NCBI GenBank assembly: GCA_965229645.1
Contig: OZ245893.1
Coordinates: 2,604,001-2,668,000, forward strand
Source of the DNA: CAXQZM01 sp965229645
Lineage (GTDB): Bacteria; Pseudomonadota; Alphaproteobacteria; UBA7985
Length of the DNA stretch: 64,000 bases
Reading direction: 5' to 3'
The translations under genes were made by a program, and so were the position numbers. The notes below the pieces were generated by a model that did not search any database, was not told the DNA's origin, and was given only the letters and a program-made list of their open reading frames with translations. Below are positions 32,081 to 40,455 of this stretch, piece after piece; position 1 is the stretch's first letter, and the number at the start of each line of letters is the position of its first letter.

Positions 32081-33183
32081 ACCGCGTCCCAGGGGCGCAA
32101 GTTGGGCAGCGGGGTGCCGTCGGCTTTGGCGAGCAAGAGGTGGTCGGCCAAAACGCAAGCCGTCATGGCGACGGCGACGGGGACCGCGCGGATGCCGACG
32201 CAGGGGTCGTGGCGGCCTTTGGTGATGAGGCTGACCTCGCGGCCAAAACGATCGAGGGATCGGCGCGGGGTCAGGATCGACGACGTCGGCTTGACCGCGA
32301 ACCGGGCCAGCAAGTCCTGGCCCGAGGACAGGCCCCCCAACACCCCGCCCGCGTGGTTGGCCGAAAAGACCGGATCGCCGCGCGGGCTCAGGGTCATTTC
32401 GTCGGCGTTTTCGGTGCCCGTGAGGGTGGCGGCGGCCATGCCCTCGCCGATTTCGACGCCCTTGACCGCATTGATCGACATTAGCGCCGCGGCCAAGTCT
32501 TGGTCGAGTTTGCCGTAGAGCGGCTGGCCCAGACCGGCGGGCACGCCCGTGACGCAGACCTCGATGGCCGCGCCATAGGAATTGCCCGACTTGCGGGCCT
32601 TGTGCAACTCGGCAGCAAAAACCTCCGCCGCCGCCGCGTCGGGACAAAACAGCGGGTTTTGGCCGACTTGGGCCCAGTCGCGACCCTCGGCCCGAAACGG
32701 CCCCATCTGCACCAGGCCCGCTTGCACCGTGAGGTCGGGCACCTCCGCTGCTAAGATCACTTGCGCTACCGCGCCCGCGGCCACGCGCACGGCGGTTTCG
32801 CGCGCCGAAGCGCGGCCGCCGCCGCGGTAGTCGCGCAGGCCGTACTTGGCCCAATAGGTAAAGTCGGCATGGCCAGGGCGGAATTGATCCTTGATCTCGC
32901 CGTAGTCTTTTGACCGCTGGTCGGTGTTATAGATCAGCAAGGCGATGGGTGTGCCCGTCGTCTGCCCCGCGAAGGTGCCCGAGAGGATTTGCACCTGGTC
33001 GGCCTCCTGACGCTGCGTCGTCAAGGCCGACTGCCCTGGCCGGCGCTGGTCGAGCGCGGGCTGGATGTGCGCTTCGGTCAAGGCCAGGCCCGCCGGAACG
33101 CCATCAACGACACAGCCGATGGCCTTGCCATGGCTTTCGCCGAACGAGGTGAACCTAAAGAGGTGCCCGAACGTGTTGATCAT
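32077..33183 (-). CDS. aroC: Chorismate synthase
   Basis: AroC converts 5-enolpyruvylshikimate 3-phosphate to chorismate with reduced FMN, the last shikimate-pathway step. The 368-residue product begins MINTFGHLFRFTSFGESHGKAIG, containing the first signature (G-E-S-H-G), continues with DQRRPGQSALTTQRQEAD, RPGHADFTYWAKYG, and YRGGGRASARETAVRVAAGA, and ends near RHDPCVGIRAVPVAVAMTAC. All three PROSITE-type regions are present and length is typical (about 360). It lies downstream of fabI on the same strand with a 95-nt gap, a linkage common in alphaproteobacteria. Confidence 0.95.
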   Translation of the reverse strand: MINTFGHLFRFTSFGESHGKAIGCVVDGVPAGLALTEAHIQPALDQRRPGQSALTTQRQEADQVQILSGTFAGQTTGTPIALLIYNTDQRSKDYGEIKDQFRPGHADFTYWAKYGLRDYRGGGRASARETAVRVAAGAVAQVILAAEVPDLTVQAGLVQMGPFRAEGRDWAQVGQNPLFCPDAAAAEVFAAELHKARKSGNSYGAAIEVCVTGVPAGLGQPLYGKLDQDLAAALMSINAVKGVEIGEGMAAATLTGTENADEMTLSPRGDPVFSANHAGGVLGGLSSGQDLLARFAVKPTSSILTPRRSLDRFGREVSLITKGRHDPCVGIRAVPVAVAMTACVLADHLLLAKADGTPLPNLRPWDAV

Positions 33184-33278
33184 AGCCTCTTATCCACGCG
33201 AACCGAGGACATGTTAGGCGTCACAGATGGGCACCACAGACGCGTGACCTTTGGCACCCCAAAGGAGGCAGCCCCGCC

Positions 33279-34103
33279 CTAATTCGCCTGGCCTGCGTAG
33301 AGCGCGCCCAAGGCTTCGGCCTCATCGAAGCCGGGCATGCCGACGACGTTGTAGCCGCTATCGACGTGGTGAGTTTCGCCCGTGACGCCCGAAGACATGT
33401 CCGACAACAAATAGAGGCCCGTCTGCCCCACCTCATCGATGCTGATGTTGCGCCGCAGCGGTGCCACCAATTCGTTGAACTTAAGCATGGTTTTGAAGTC
33501 GCCAATCCCCGACGCCGCGAGGGTACGGATCGGCCCCGCCGACAGGGCGTTGACCCGAATGCCCTGGGGCCCCAGATCGTTGGCGAGGTACATGACCGAC
33601 GCCTCCAGCGCCGCCTTGGCAACGCCCATGACGTTGTAGTTTGGCACGACGCGCTCGGACCCCTGGTAGGTGAGCGTCACCATCGCACCGCCCTGGGGCA
33701 TGAGCGCAGCGGCGCGCTTGGCGACCGCCGTGAACGAAAAGCAGGAAATATCCATGGTGTTCAAAAAGTTGGCGCGCGAGGTATCGACGTAGGCCCCGCG
33801 CAGCTCGGCCTTATCGCTAAAGCCGATGGCATGGACCAAAAAGTCCAGGCTGCCCCAGGTTTTGCCGATGGCGGCGAAGGTCGCGTCCATCGCCGCCTCG
33901 TCGGTCACGTCGCATTCAAAAAACTGGTCGATGCCCAGGTCCGCCGCCATGGGCTGGACGCGCTTGAGCAGCGCCTCGCCCTGGTAAGACAGGGCCACGT
34001 CCGCGCCCTGGTCGATCAGCGCCTTGGTCATGCCGTAGGCGATCGACTTATCGTTGGCTAAGCCCATGACGAGGCCGCGTTTTCCGTGCATCAAATCGCC
34101 CAT
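33279..34103 (-). CDS. fabI: Enoyl-[acyl-carrier-protein] reductase (NADH)
   Basis: FabI reduces the enoyl-ACP double bond in each round of fatty acid elongation. The 274-residue product has the Rossmann start KRGLVMGLANDKSIAYGMTKAL, VHAIGFSDKAELRG near residue 92, LTYQGSERVVPNYNVMGVAKAALE near 147 (Tyr and Lys of the Y-x6-K active site) and VNALSAGPIRTLAASGI near 192. ATG 34103 is preceded by AGGAGGTGACA, an ideal ribosome site that rules out the GTG two codons upstream. It is the target of triclosan-like inhibitors in other bacteria. Confidence 0.95.
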   Translation of the reverse strand: MGDLMHGKRGLVMGLANDKSIAYGMTKALIDQGADVALSYQGEALLKRVQPMAADLGIDQFFECDVTDEAAMDATFAAIGKTWGSLDFLVHAIGFSDKAELRGAYVDTSRANFLNTMDISCFSFTAVAKRAAALMPQGGAMVTLTYQGSERVVPNYNVMGVAKAALEASVMYLANDLGPQGIRVNALSAGPIRTLAASGIGDFKTMLKFNELVAPLRRNISIDEVGQTGLYLLSDMSSGVTGETHHVDSGYNVVGMPGFDEAEALGALYAGQAN

Positions 34104-34234
34104 TGTCACCTCCTGATTTATTTACAACTTTGCCGCGCTCGGGCATGGGGACCGCTGGCTGAAGGATCTATTCCCGCTCCCCTTAGGGCCTAAGGGAAAG
34201 CCTTGCCATCATTTTCCGCGCGCGAAGGACACCT

Positions 34235-35611
34235 ATGACGCTGCCAACCACCGAGATCGCGAGGGACCCGCAGACACGATTTTCCCAGGCGCGGACTGGC
34301 GCGCACCCGTTTTTTGCCGCCTGCGCCCTGACCCTGATCAGCGCGGCGCTCGGCCTGCCCTTGTTGGCGTTCCTGGACGTGGCCTTCGACGCGTCCGAGA
34401 TCTTGCAAGGCTACGCCTTGGGCCAAGTTTACCTGAGCTTGGCGACGCCCTTCCAAGCGCTATCCCCGGCGGCGACGGGGCCCCTGATCGCGCCCGCTGG
34501 CGGGCCGAGCCTTGCGGGGCTTGGGGTCGCCCTGTTGGCCGTGGGGCTGATTGCGGGGGCCTTGGTCCACCAGTTGCGCGCCCAGATCGGCGCGCGCCTG
34601 CCGCTTCGGGACCCGATCTGGGGGCCGCGCCTCGTGCGGGCCTTCGGCGTCACGGTCGCGCTCCTTATGGCCCTCGGTTGGGGCTGGGCTGGCGGGTCGA
34701 GCCCCCAAGATGCTGCCGCGCTGGGGCTGGCGATCAGTGTTTTTGTCGCCATGTGGATTGCGACGGCGCTTTGGTACCAGGCGGTTGTCGGGGCGCTCGT
34801 GCCCTGGCGGGCGGTGATCCAGGCCGCGCTTGCCGTCGCGTTCTTCGCGACGCTGGTCACCTGGCTGATCGGGGCCGCCGTCGCCGCAGGGACGCAGAGT
34901 GTCGCGAGTTTGACGGCTTGGGCCTTGGGCGCGGTCGTGCTGGGGCATTTGCTGATGGTTTGGTTGATCGTCGTTTTGGGCGTCCATGCCCTAGCGCATG
35001 AGGTTTTGCAGCGGTCGGGATGGCAGGACCTCAGCGCCCTTGCGCGTGGCCAGCAAGTGGACTTTGGCCTCGCGATCCTCAAAACGCTGGCGCAGCGCGA
35101 CCCAGGCGATGCTTGGACTCCAAGTCACACCATCGCCGCGCAACTCGGCGCCAAACCTTTGACTACCGCGCAAGCCTTGGGCCGCCTGCACCTGGCGGGC
35201 CTGGTGCGGCGGGGGCCCGCGTCGGCGGATCAGTGGCGCCTTGCCACCCCGTCGCTCGACCGGCTGACCTTGGGCGATCTGATGGACGCATTCGATGCGA
35301 CCCTCGACCCCGACGACGGGGCCTACGCCAGCGGCCCGCAGCCGGCTTTGACCTATTTGGCCGATCAGGAACGGCGCTTGTTTCAAACCAACCTGGCCTT
35401 GCTGACAGGCGAGAATTGGACGCCGGAGCTAGCATCGAGCGGTATGACCCCCGCCCTGATCGCCGAAGGATCCTATACACGGCTGGCGCAGCTGGTTGCC
35501 CGCGACGGGGACCAACCGACCCCGCAAGCCCCGAGCCAAGTATCGCAGGACTTTCCAGCCTTCGCGCCGCCGCCCCTGCGCAAAACTGCATCTGAGGGTG
35601 GCGCTAACTGA
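34235..35611 (+). CDS. Polytopic membrane protein with a C-terminal winged-helix-like region
   Basis: The 458-residue protein has about six hydrophobic segments within residues 25-255 (for example FFAACALTLISAALGLPLLA, LAGLGVALLAVGLIAGALV, LGHLLMVWLIVVLGVHALAH). A soluble C-terminal part follows, with VDFGLAILKTLAQRDP and TPSHTIAAQLGAKPLTTAQA, which looks like a winged helix. Six helices plus a cytoplasmic HTH is the layout of YihY/BrkB-like proteins, but the characteristic YihY motifs are not clear. Members of that family do occur near fabI and pdxH in related genomes. A proline-rich tail ends the protein. The start follows GAAGGACACCT. Function unknown. Confidence 0.75.
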   Translation: MTLPTTEIARDPQTRFSQARTGAHPFFAACALTLISAALGLPLLAFLDVAFDASEILQGYALGQVYLSLATPFQALSPAATGPLIAPAGGPSLAGLGVALLAVGLIAGALVHQLRAQIGARLPLRDPIWGPRLVRAFGVTVALLMALGWGWAGGSSPQDAAALGLAISVFVAMWIATALWYQAVVGALVPWRAVIQAALAVAFFATLVTWLIGAAVAAGTQSVASLTAWALGAVVLGHLLMVWLIVVLGVHALAHEVLQRSGWQDLSALARGQQVDFGLAILKTLAQRDPGDAWTPSHTIAAQLGAKPLTTAQALGRLHLAGLVRRGPASADQWRLATPSLDRLTLGDLMDAFDATLDPDDGAYASGPQPALTYLADQERRLFQTNLALLTGENWTPELASSGMTPALIAEGSYTRLAQLVARDGDQPTPQAPSQVSQDFPAFAPPPLRKTASEGGAN

Positions 35612-35706
35612 ACTGTCCTATCGCGGGGGCGTTTGCAAAGATCCTCTGGGGGCGTTCACGCACCACGCAGGTTGCACTCGCGCGGCCTTGCGCTTAGCTT
35701 AACGCC

Positions 35707-36294
35707 ATGACTTACGCTGCCGCCTATCCCTTTGACTTGCTCGCTGACTGGCTCGCGGAGGCCGAGGCCAGCGAAGTGAACGACCCCAACGCCGTCTATC
35801 TTGCGACCGTTGACGCCGAGGGGCAACCGAGCGTTCGGACCGTTTTGCTCAAGGGGCTCGAGGCGCCGCGTCTCAAGTTCTACACCAATACCTTATCGCG
35901 CAAAGGCCAGGACATGGCGGGCCAACGGCGGGTTGCCCTGCTGTTCCACTGGAAATCGCTGCGGCGTCAAGTGCGGGTAGAAGGGCAGGTCGAGACCGTC
36001 AGCGACGCCGACGCCGACGCCTACTTCGCCACCCGCCCGCGCAACAGCCAGATTGGCGCCCATGCCTCCCTGCAATCGCGGCCCTTGGACAGCCGCCAGA
36101 CCCTTGAGGATCGGGTGCGCGCGCTGGACCAGCAGTACGCGGACCAAGAGGTGCCGCGCCCGCCGCACTGGTCGGGCTATGGCCTCAAGCCGCAGCGGTT
36201 CGAGTTTTGGCAAGAAGGGGCGTTCCGCCTGCACGACCGCGAAGTCTTGACCCCGACCGCCACAGGTTGGACGGGGCAAAGACTCTATCCGTAA
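35707..36294 (+). CDS. pdxH: Pyridoxamine/pyridoxine 5'-phosphate oxidase
   Basis: PdxH uses FMN and oxygen to make pyridoxal 5'-phosphate. The 195-residue product shows PSVRTVLLKGLEAPRLKFYTN near residue 40 (FMN and substrate contacts), LLFHWKSLRRQVRVEGQVE near 78, DAYFATRPRNSQIGAHASLQS near 104, RPPHWSGYGLKPQRFEFWQ near 151 and the C-terminal signature TGWTGQRLYP (family: W-x-x-x-R-L-x-P). All substrate-binding residues appear present. It is separated from the membrane protein upstream by 95 nt and is convergent with the aminotransferase gene. Confidence 0.95.
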   Translation: MTYAAAYPFDLLADWLAEAEASEVNDPNAVYLATVDAEGQPSVRTVLLKGLEAPRLKFYTNTLSRKGQDMAGQRRVALLFHWKSLRRQVRVEGQVETVSDADADAYFATRPRNSQIGAHASLQSRPLDSRQTLEDRVRALDQQYADQEVPRPPHWSGYGLKPQRFEFWQEGAFRLHDREVLTPTATGWTGQRLYP

Positions 36295-36331
36295 AAGCGC
36301 TAAAGACCCAGGATGGACTTCGGGGCAAGGC

Positions 36332-37531
36332 TTAGGTTCGCAAGCTCGCTGCCAGTTTGGCAGCCAAGGCATCGACCTGGGGCAAGCGGCAAGCGGCGAT
36401 GTTGATCCGTGCCAAAGAATCGGAAACAGGCACCAGGTAAACCCCCTGATCGACGCGCAGAGCCTCGACCTGCGCGCGCTTCAAAGGCAGCAGGCTGAAC
36501 ATCCCTTCCTGACGGGCGATAAAGTCAAAGGCATGGCTGTTGGTTTGGCGCGCCAAAGCGGCGCTGAAATCGCGGCGAATCTGCACCATGCGCTGGCGGT
36601 AGGCGTCTAACTCGGCGCGCCAATCGCGCGCCAAGTCGGGGGATTTGAGGATGGTTTTCACGATCTCGGCGCCGTGGTGCGGGGGCATGGAATAGAGGCG
36701 GCGCGCGACCTGCTCCGCCGCGCCTTTGGCCACTTGCACCTGCGACGGGGTGTCGCCGATCAGGATCAGCCCGCCCGTGCGGTCGCGGTACAGGCCAAAA
36801 TTCTTGCTGCAACTAAAGCCGACGAGCGCCTCGGGGAGCGCCGCGCAGAGGGACCGCAGGCCCGCCGCGTCCTCATCCCACCCCTGGCCCAACCCCTGGT
36901 AGGCCAGGTCGATGAAGGGCAGCAGGCCAAGGCGAAGGCACAGATCGGTCAGCACCTGCCACTGCGCCAAGGTGAAGTTGACGCCTGTTGGATTGTGGCA
37001 GCAACCGTGCAGTATCACCAAGTCCCCTGCCTTGGCCTCGGCGTCAAGGCAGGCGACCAGCGCGTCGAAGTCGAGCGACTGATCCGCCGCCAAGTGGGGC
37101 ATGAACCGAAAGTCGAGCCCCGCGCCGCGAAAGGTTGTTGCGTGGTTGACATAGCCTTCACGGCCGCTCCAGACCCGCGCGTCGGGCCGGGTGGCGCGCA
37201 CCATCTCGGCCACCATGGTAATGGCGCCGCTGCCCCCTGGGGCCTGGACCGTCGCCACGCGCGCGTCGGGAACGCACCCCGCCAGGATCGCGCTTTGCAT
37301 CAGGGCGCAAAATTCTAAATCGCCCGCCGCGCCAATATAGGTCTTGCTGGTTTCCTGATCGACCCGCATGCGCTCGGCGGTTTTGACCGCCGCCATGACG
37401 GGGGTGTTGCCGCCCTCGTCAAAATAGACGCCGATGGTCAGATCGAATAGGTCAGGGCGCGTGTCGGCGCGCGCTTGCGTCGCTAGCGACAGGATCGGGT
37501 CGGGCGGCTGGGCCTGGATTTGGTCGAACAT
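36332..37531 (-). CDS. Aromatic/aspartate aminotransferase (class I PLP-dependent)
   Basis: The 399-residue product starts MFDQIQAQPPDPIL as in AspC/TyrB-type enzymes. It contains DLTIGVYFDEGG, YIGAAGDLEFC, APGGSGAI (PLP phosphate loop), VILHGCCHNPTGVN (Asn of the cofactor site), FIDLAYQGLGQG (Asp and Tyr contacts), the PLP lysine in GFSCSKNFGLYRDRTG near residue 245, and a C-terminal ARINIAACR with the substrate-carboxylate Arg. It moves amino groups between aspartate, aromatic amino acids and 2-oxoglutarate; exact preference is unclear. The ATG at 37531 is preferred to a TTG seven codons upstream. It lies 10 nt downstream of grpE. Confidence 0.9.
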   Translation of the reverse strand: MFDQIQAQPPDPILSLATQARADTRPDLFDLTIGVYFDEGGNTPVMAAVKTAERMRVDQETSKTYIGAAGDLEFCALMQSAILAGCVPDARVATVQAPGGSGAITMVAEMVRATRPDARVWSGREGYVNHATTFRGAGLDFRFMPHLAADQSLDFDALVACLDAEAKAGDLVILHGCCHNPTGVNFTLAQWQVLTDLCLRLGLLPFIDLAYQGLGQGWDEDAAGLRSLCAALPEALVGFSCSKNFGLYRDRTGGLILIGDTPSQVQVAKGAAEQVARRLYSMPPHHGAEIVKTILKSPDLARDWRAELDAYRQRMVQIRRDFSAALARQTNSHAFDFIARQEGMFSLLPLKRAQVEALRVDQGVYLVPVSDSLARINIAACRLPQVDALAAKLAASLRT

Positions 37532-37541
37532 GCTTGGGTGA

Positions 37542-38231
37542 CTACTTGGCAACCAGCACCATGGCCGCGCGGAGCAAGCGCCCGTGCATCTGATAGCCAG
37601 GGGCCACCACCTCGATGACCGTCCCTGATGCCGCCTCGGTCCCCTCCACGTGCTGCAAAGCCTGATGGTGGTTGGGGTCGAAGGCCTCGCCCGCCGGGTC
37701 GATTTGCTGAATCTGGTACTTATCGAAGGCCTTGAGCAGCTCCTTTTCGGTCATTTCGACGCCGACGTAGAGATTGCTAAGGGTTTCGTCGCCCGCGCGC
37801 ATCTCGGGCGATACCGCGCGCCGCGCCCGGCCCAAGTGATCGAGCGCGGTCAGGAGTTCCCGTGCCAGGGGCTCAACCGCAAATTTGCGCGCCGCCTCCA
37901 TATCGCGGCGGGTGCGGGCGCGGGTATTTTCCGCGTCCGCAAGCGCGCGCAGAACATTTTCATTAGCTTTGGCAAGTTCTGCCTCCAGTTCCGCGATCCG
38001 CGCCTCGGGACTTGGGGGCTCGTCTTGGGGGGGGGCGTCTGCGTCAGGCTCGGGGTTTGCCGCCGAGTCAGCTTGGAGGTCAACTTGCGGGTCCGCCTGC
38101 GGGGAGGTCGCTGCTGCAGAATCATCGACCCCTTCCTCTAAAGGCGGGGCGTCGGGGGTCAGCGCGTCGGCTGTGGAGGCCGCTTTGGTTGGGTCTTGCG
38201 AGTCCGTCATGGGGGGGTCTGCTTGGGTCAT
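37542..38231 (-). CDS. grpE: Nucleotide exchange factor GrpE
   Basis: GrpE releases ADP from DnaK in the heat-shock chaperone cycle. The 229-residue protein has a long acidic, proline-rich disordered N-terminus (about residues 1-75), a coiled-coil helix (ARIAELEAELAKANENVLRALADAENTR...), and the beta-wing domain with the family signature (NHHQALQHVEGTEAASGTVIEVVAPGYQMHGRLLRAAMVLVAK). The N-terminal extension is longer than in E. coli, common in alphaproteobacteria. It lies 57 nt downstream of hrcA on the same strand. A CIRCE element was looked for between them and not seen. Confidence 0.95.
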   Translation of the reverse strand: MTQADPPMTDSQDPTKAASTADALTPDAPPLEEGVDDSAAATSPQADPQVDLQADSAANPEPDADAPPQDEPPSPEARIAELEAELAKANENVLRALADAENTRARTRRDMEAARKFAVEPLARELLTALDHLGRARRAVSPEMRAGDETLSNLYVGVEMTEKELLKAFDKYQIQQIDPAGEAFDPNHHQALQHVEGTEAASGTVIEVVAPGYQMHGRLLRAAMVLVAK

Positions 38232-38288
38232 ACCTGCCTGCTGTGATCTTGCGTAGAGGGAAATTCAGGGCTTATGTGGGTCTGAAAG

Positions 38289-39335
38289 TCAAGAACCCAA
38301 GACCCGTTCCATCACCTGGGCCGTATAGTCGACCAAGGGGACAATCCGGCCATAGTTCATATGGGTCGGGCCTATGACCCCGACGGCACCGACCAAGGTC
38401 TTATCGCCCGCGGCGTAAGGGCTCAGCACCAAAGAAAAGCCCGACAAGCCAAACAGATCCGACTGCGAGCCCAAATAAACTTGCACGCCCGCGGCACGGT
38501 CGGCCTCGGTCAACAGGCGTTGCATGGTTTCGGTGGTTTCCAGCGCGTTGAGCAAAGACTGCAGGCGCGCCAAGTCCTCCTGCGCTTTCATGTCGTTGAG
38601 CAGGTGCGACTGCCCGCGCACGATAAAGACCAACTCCTCCTGATCTTTGGCCATTTGGGTCAGACCTTGATCGACCAAGCCTTGCGACAGAGCTTCGGCC
38701 TCGCCCCGCTGGCGCTTCAGCAAGTCCTTCAAGGCGGCGAGGCCTTGGGCCAAGGTCTTGCCCGCCAAATGCGCGCTCAAAAAATTCGACGCCATTTTCA
38801 ACTGGCCAGGACTGAAACCTGCAGGCAAGTCGAGCAAGCGGTTTTCCACCTTGCCCTTCTCATCGACCAGGACGATCAAGGCTTGCTCGGCATTCAAGGG
38901 CACGAACTCGATCTGCCGCAACCGTGCCTGCGCCTTTGGGGCAACGACCAATCCCGTAAGGCTGGACAGGCCCGATAGTTTGCTCCCGGCCTCCTCCAAC
39001 ACTTGATTGAAGCTTTGGCCCGAATCTTTGGCCTTGGCCTCCAGCCCTGCCCGCTCCTCCTCGGTCAAATTGCCACGCTCCAACAAGCCCGAGACGAACA
39101 GGCGCAGGCCCGCCTCGGTCGGCAGGCGCCCCGCGCTGGTATGGGGGGCGTAGAGCAGGCCCATATCCTCCAGATCGGACATGACGTTGCGGATCGAGGC
39201 AGGAGACAGGCCCAAGGCCTCGGACTTGGACAAGGTGCGCGAACCGACGGGGCCGCCCGATTCCAAGTAGGACTCGACCAGCTGGCCCAAGATCAGTTGC
39301 GCGCGCTCGGTTAGGGATTGCAATTCCATAGGCAT
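38289..39335 (-). CDS. hrcA: Heat-inducible transcription repressor HrcA
   Basis: HrcA binds CIRCE elements to repress groESL and dnaK operons. The 348-residue product has the N-terminal winged helix with SRTLSKSEALGLSPASIRNVMSDLEDMGLL near residues 33-61, then PHTSAGRLPTEAGLRLFV, a strong family mark. The C-terminal domain includes LTGLVVAPKAQARLRQIEFVPL and ends GVIGPTHMNYGRIVPLVDYTA, also typical. It is divergent from rph with only 26 nt between likely start codons, so promoters must overlap or sit inside the neighbouring coding sequence. Confidence 0.95.
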   Translation of the reverse strand: MPMELQSLTERAQLILGQLVESYLESGGPVGSRTLSKSEALGLSPASIRNVMSDLEDMGLLYAPHTSAGRLPTEAGLRLFVSGLLERGNLTEEERAGLEAKAKDSGQSFNQVLEEAGSKLSGLSSLTGLVVAPKAQARLRQIEFVPLNAEQALIVLVDEKGKVENRLLDLPAGFSPGQLKMASNFLSAHLAGKTLAQGLAALKDLLKRQRGEAEALSQGLVDQGLTQMAKDQEELVFIVRGQSHLLNDMKAQEDLARLQSLLNALETTETMQRLLTEADRAAGVQVYLGSQSDLFGLSGFSLVLSPYAAGDKTLVGAVGVIGPTHMNYGRIVPLVDYTAQVMERVLGS

Positions 39336-39361
39336 CTATAGGTAGGGGCTTACACAAATTG

Positions 39362-40156
<795 letters not shown>

Positions 40157-40214
40157 AAAATACGCGGGACCGCGATTGCCTTGGCCGTCGGGGTTTGCTA
40201 GCCCTTTTGGTAAC

Positions 40215-40306
40215 AGAGAGGTGGCCGAGTGGCTGAAGGCGCTCCCCTGCTAAGGGAGTAGGCGTGGAAACATGCCTCGTGGGTTCGAATCCCATCCTCT
40301 CTGCCA
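40215..40306 (+). tRNA. tRNA-Ser (anticodon GCT)
   Basis: Acceptor arms AGAGAGG and CCTCTCT pair fully, followed by G and an encoded CCA (40304-40306). The D arm is GGCCGAGTGGCTGAAGGC, the anticodon stem CTCCC/GGGAG encloses CTGCTAA with anticodon GCT, a long variable arm (GGCGTGGAAACATGCC) marks a class II tRNA, and the T loop is TTCGAAT. It marks the left edge of the defence-like island. Confidence 0.96.
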
Positions 40307-40455
40307 GGCGATGCCCAAATTTGCGGTCGTACCTGCAGCACCCGTTACCAGCGGATGGGACGCAAGGGTGTGCCCGTAGGAAGAGGCCGCCAGCGGATCA
40401 GAAATCGCGAAATTCACTCTACAATTAGAACGGAAAACTCTGCTAGGCCTGTCTC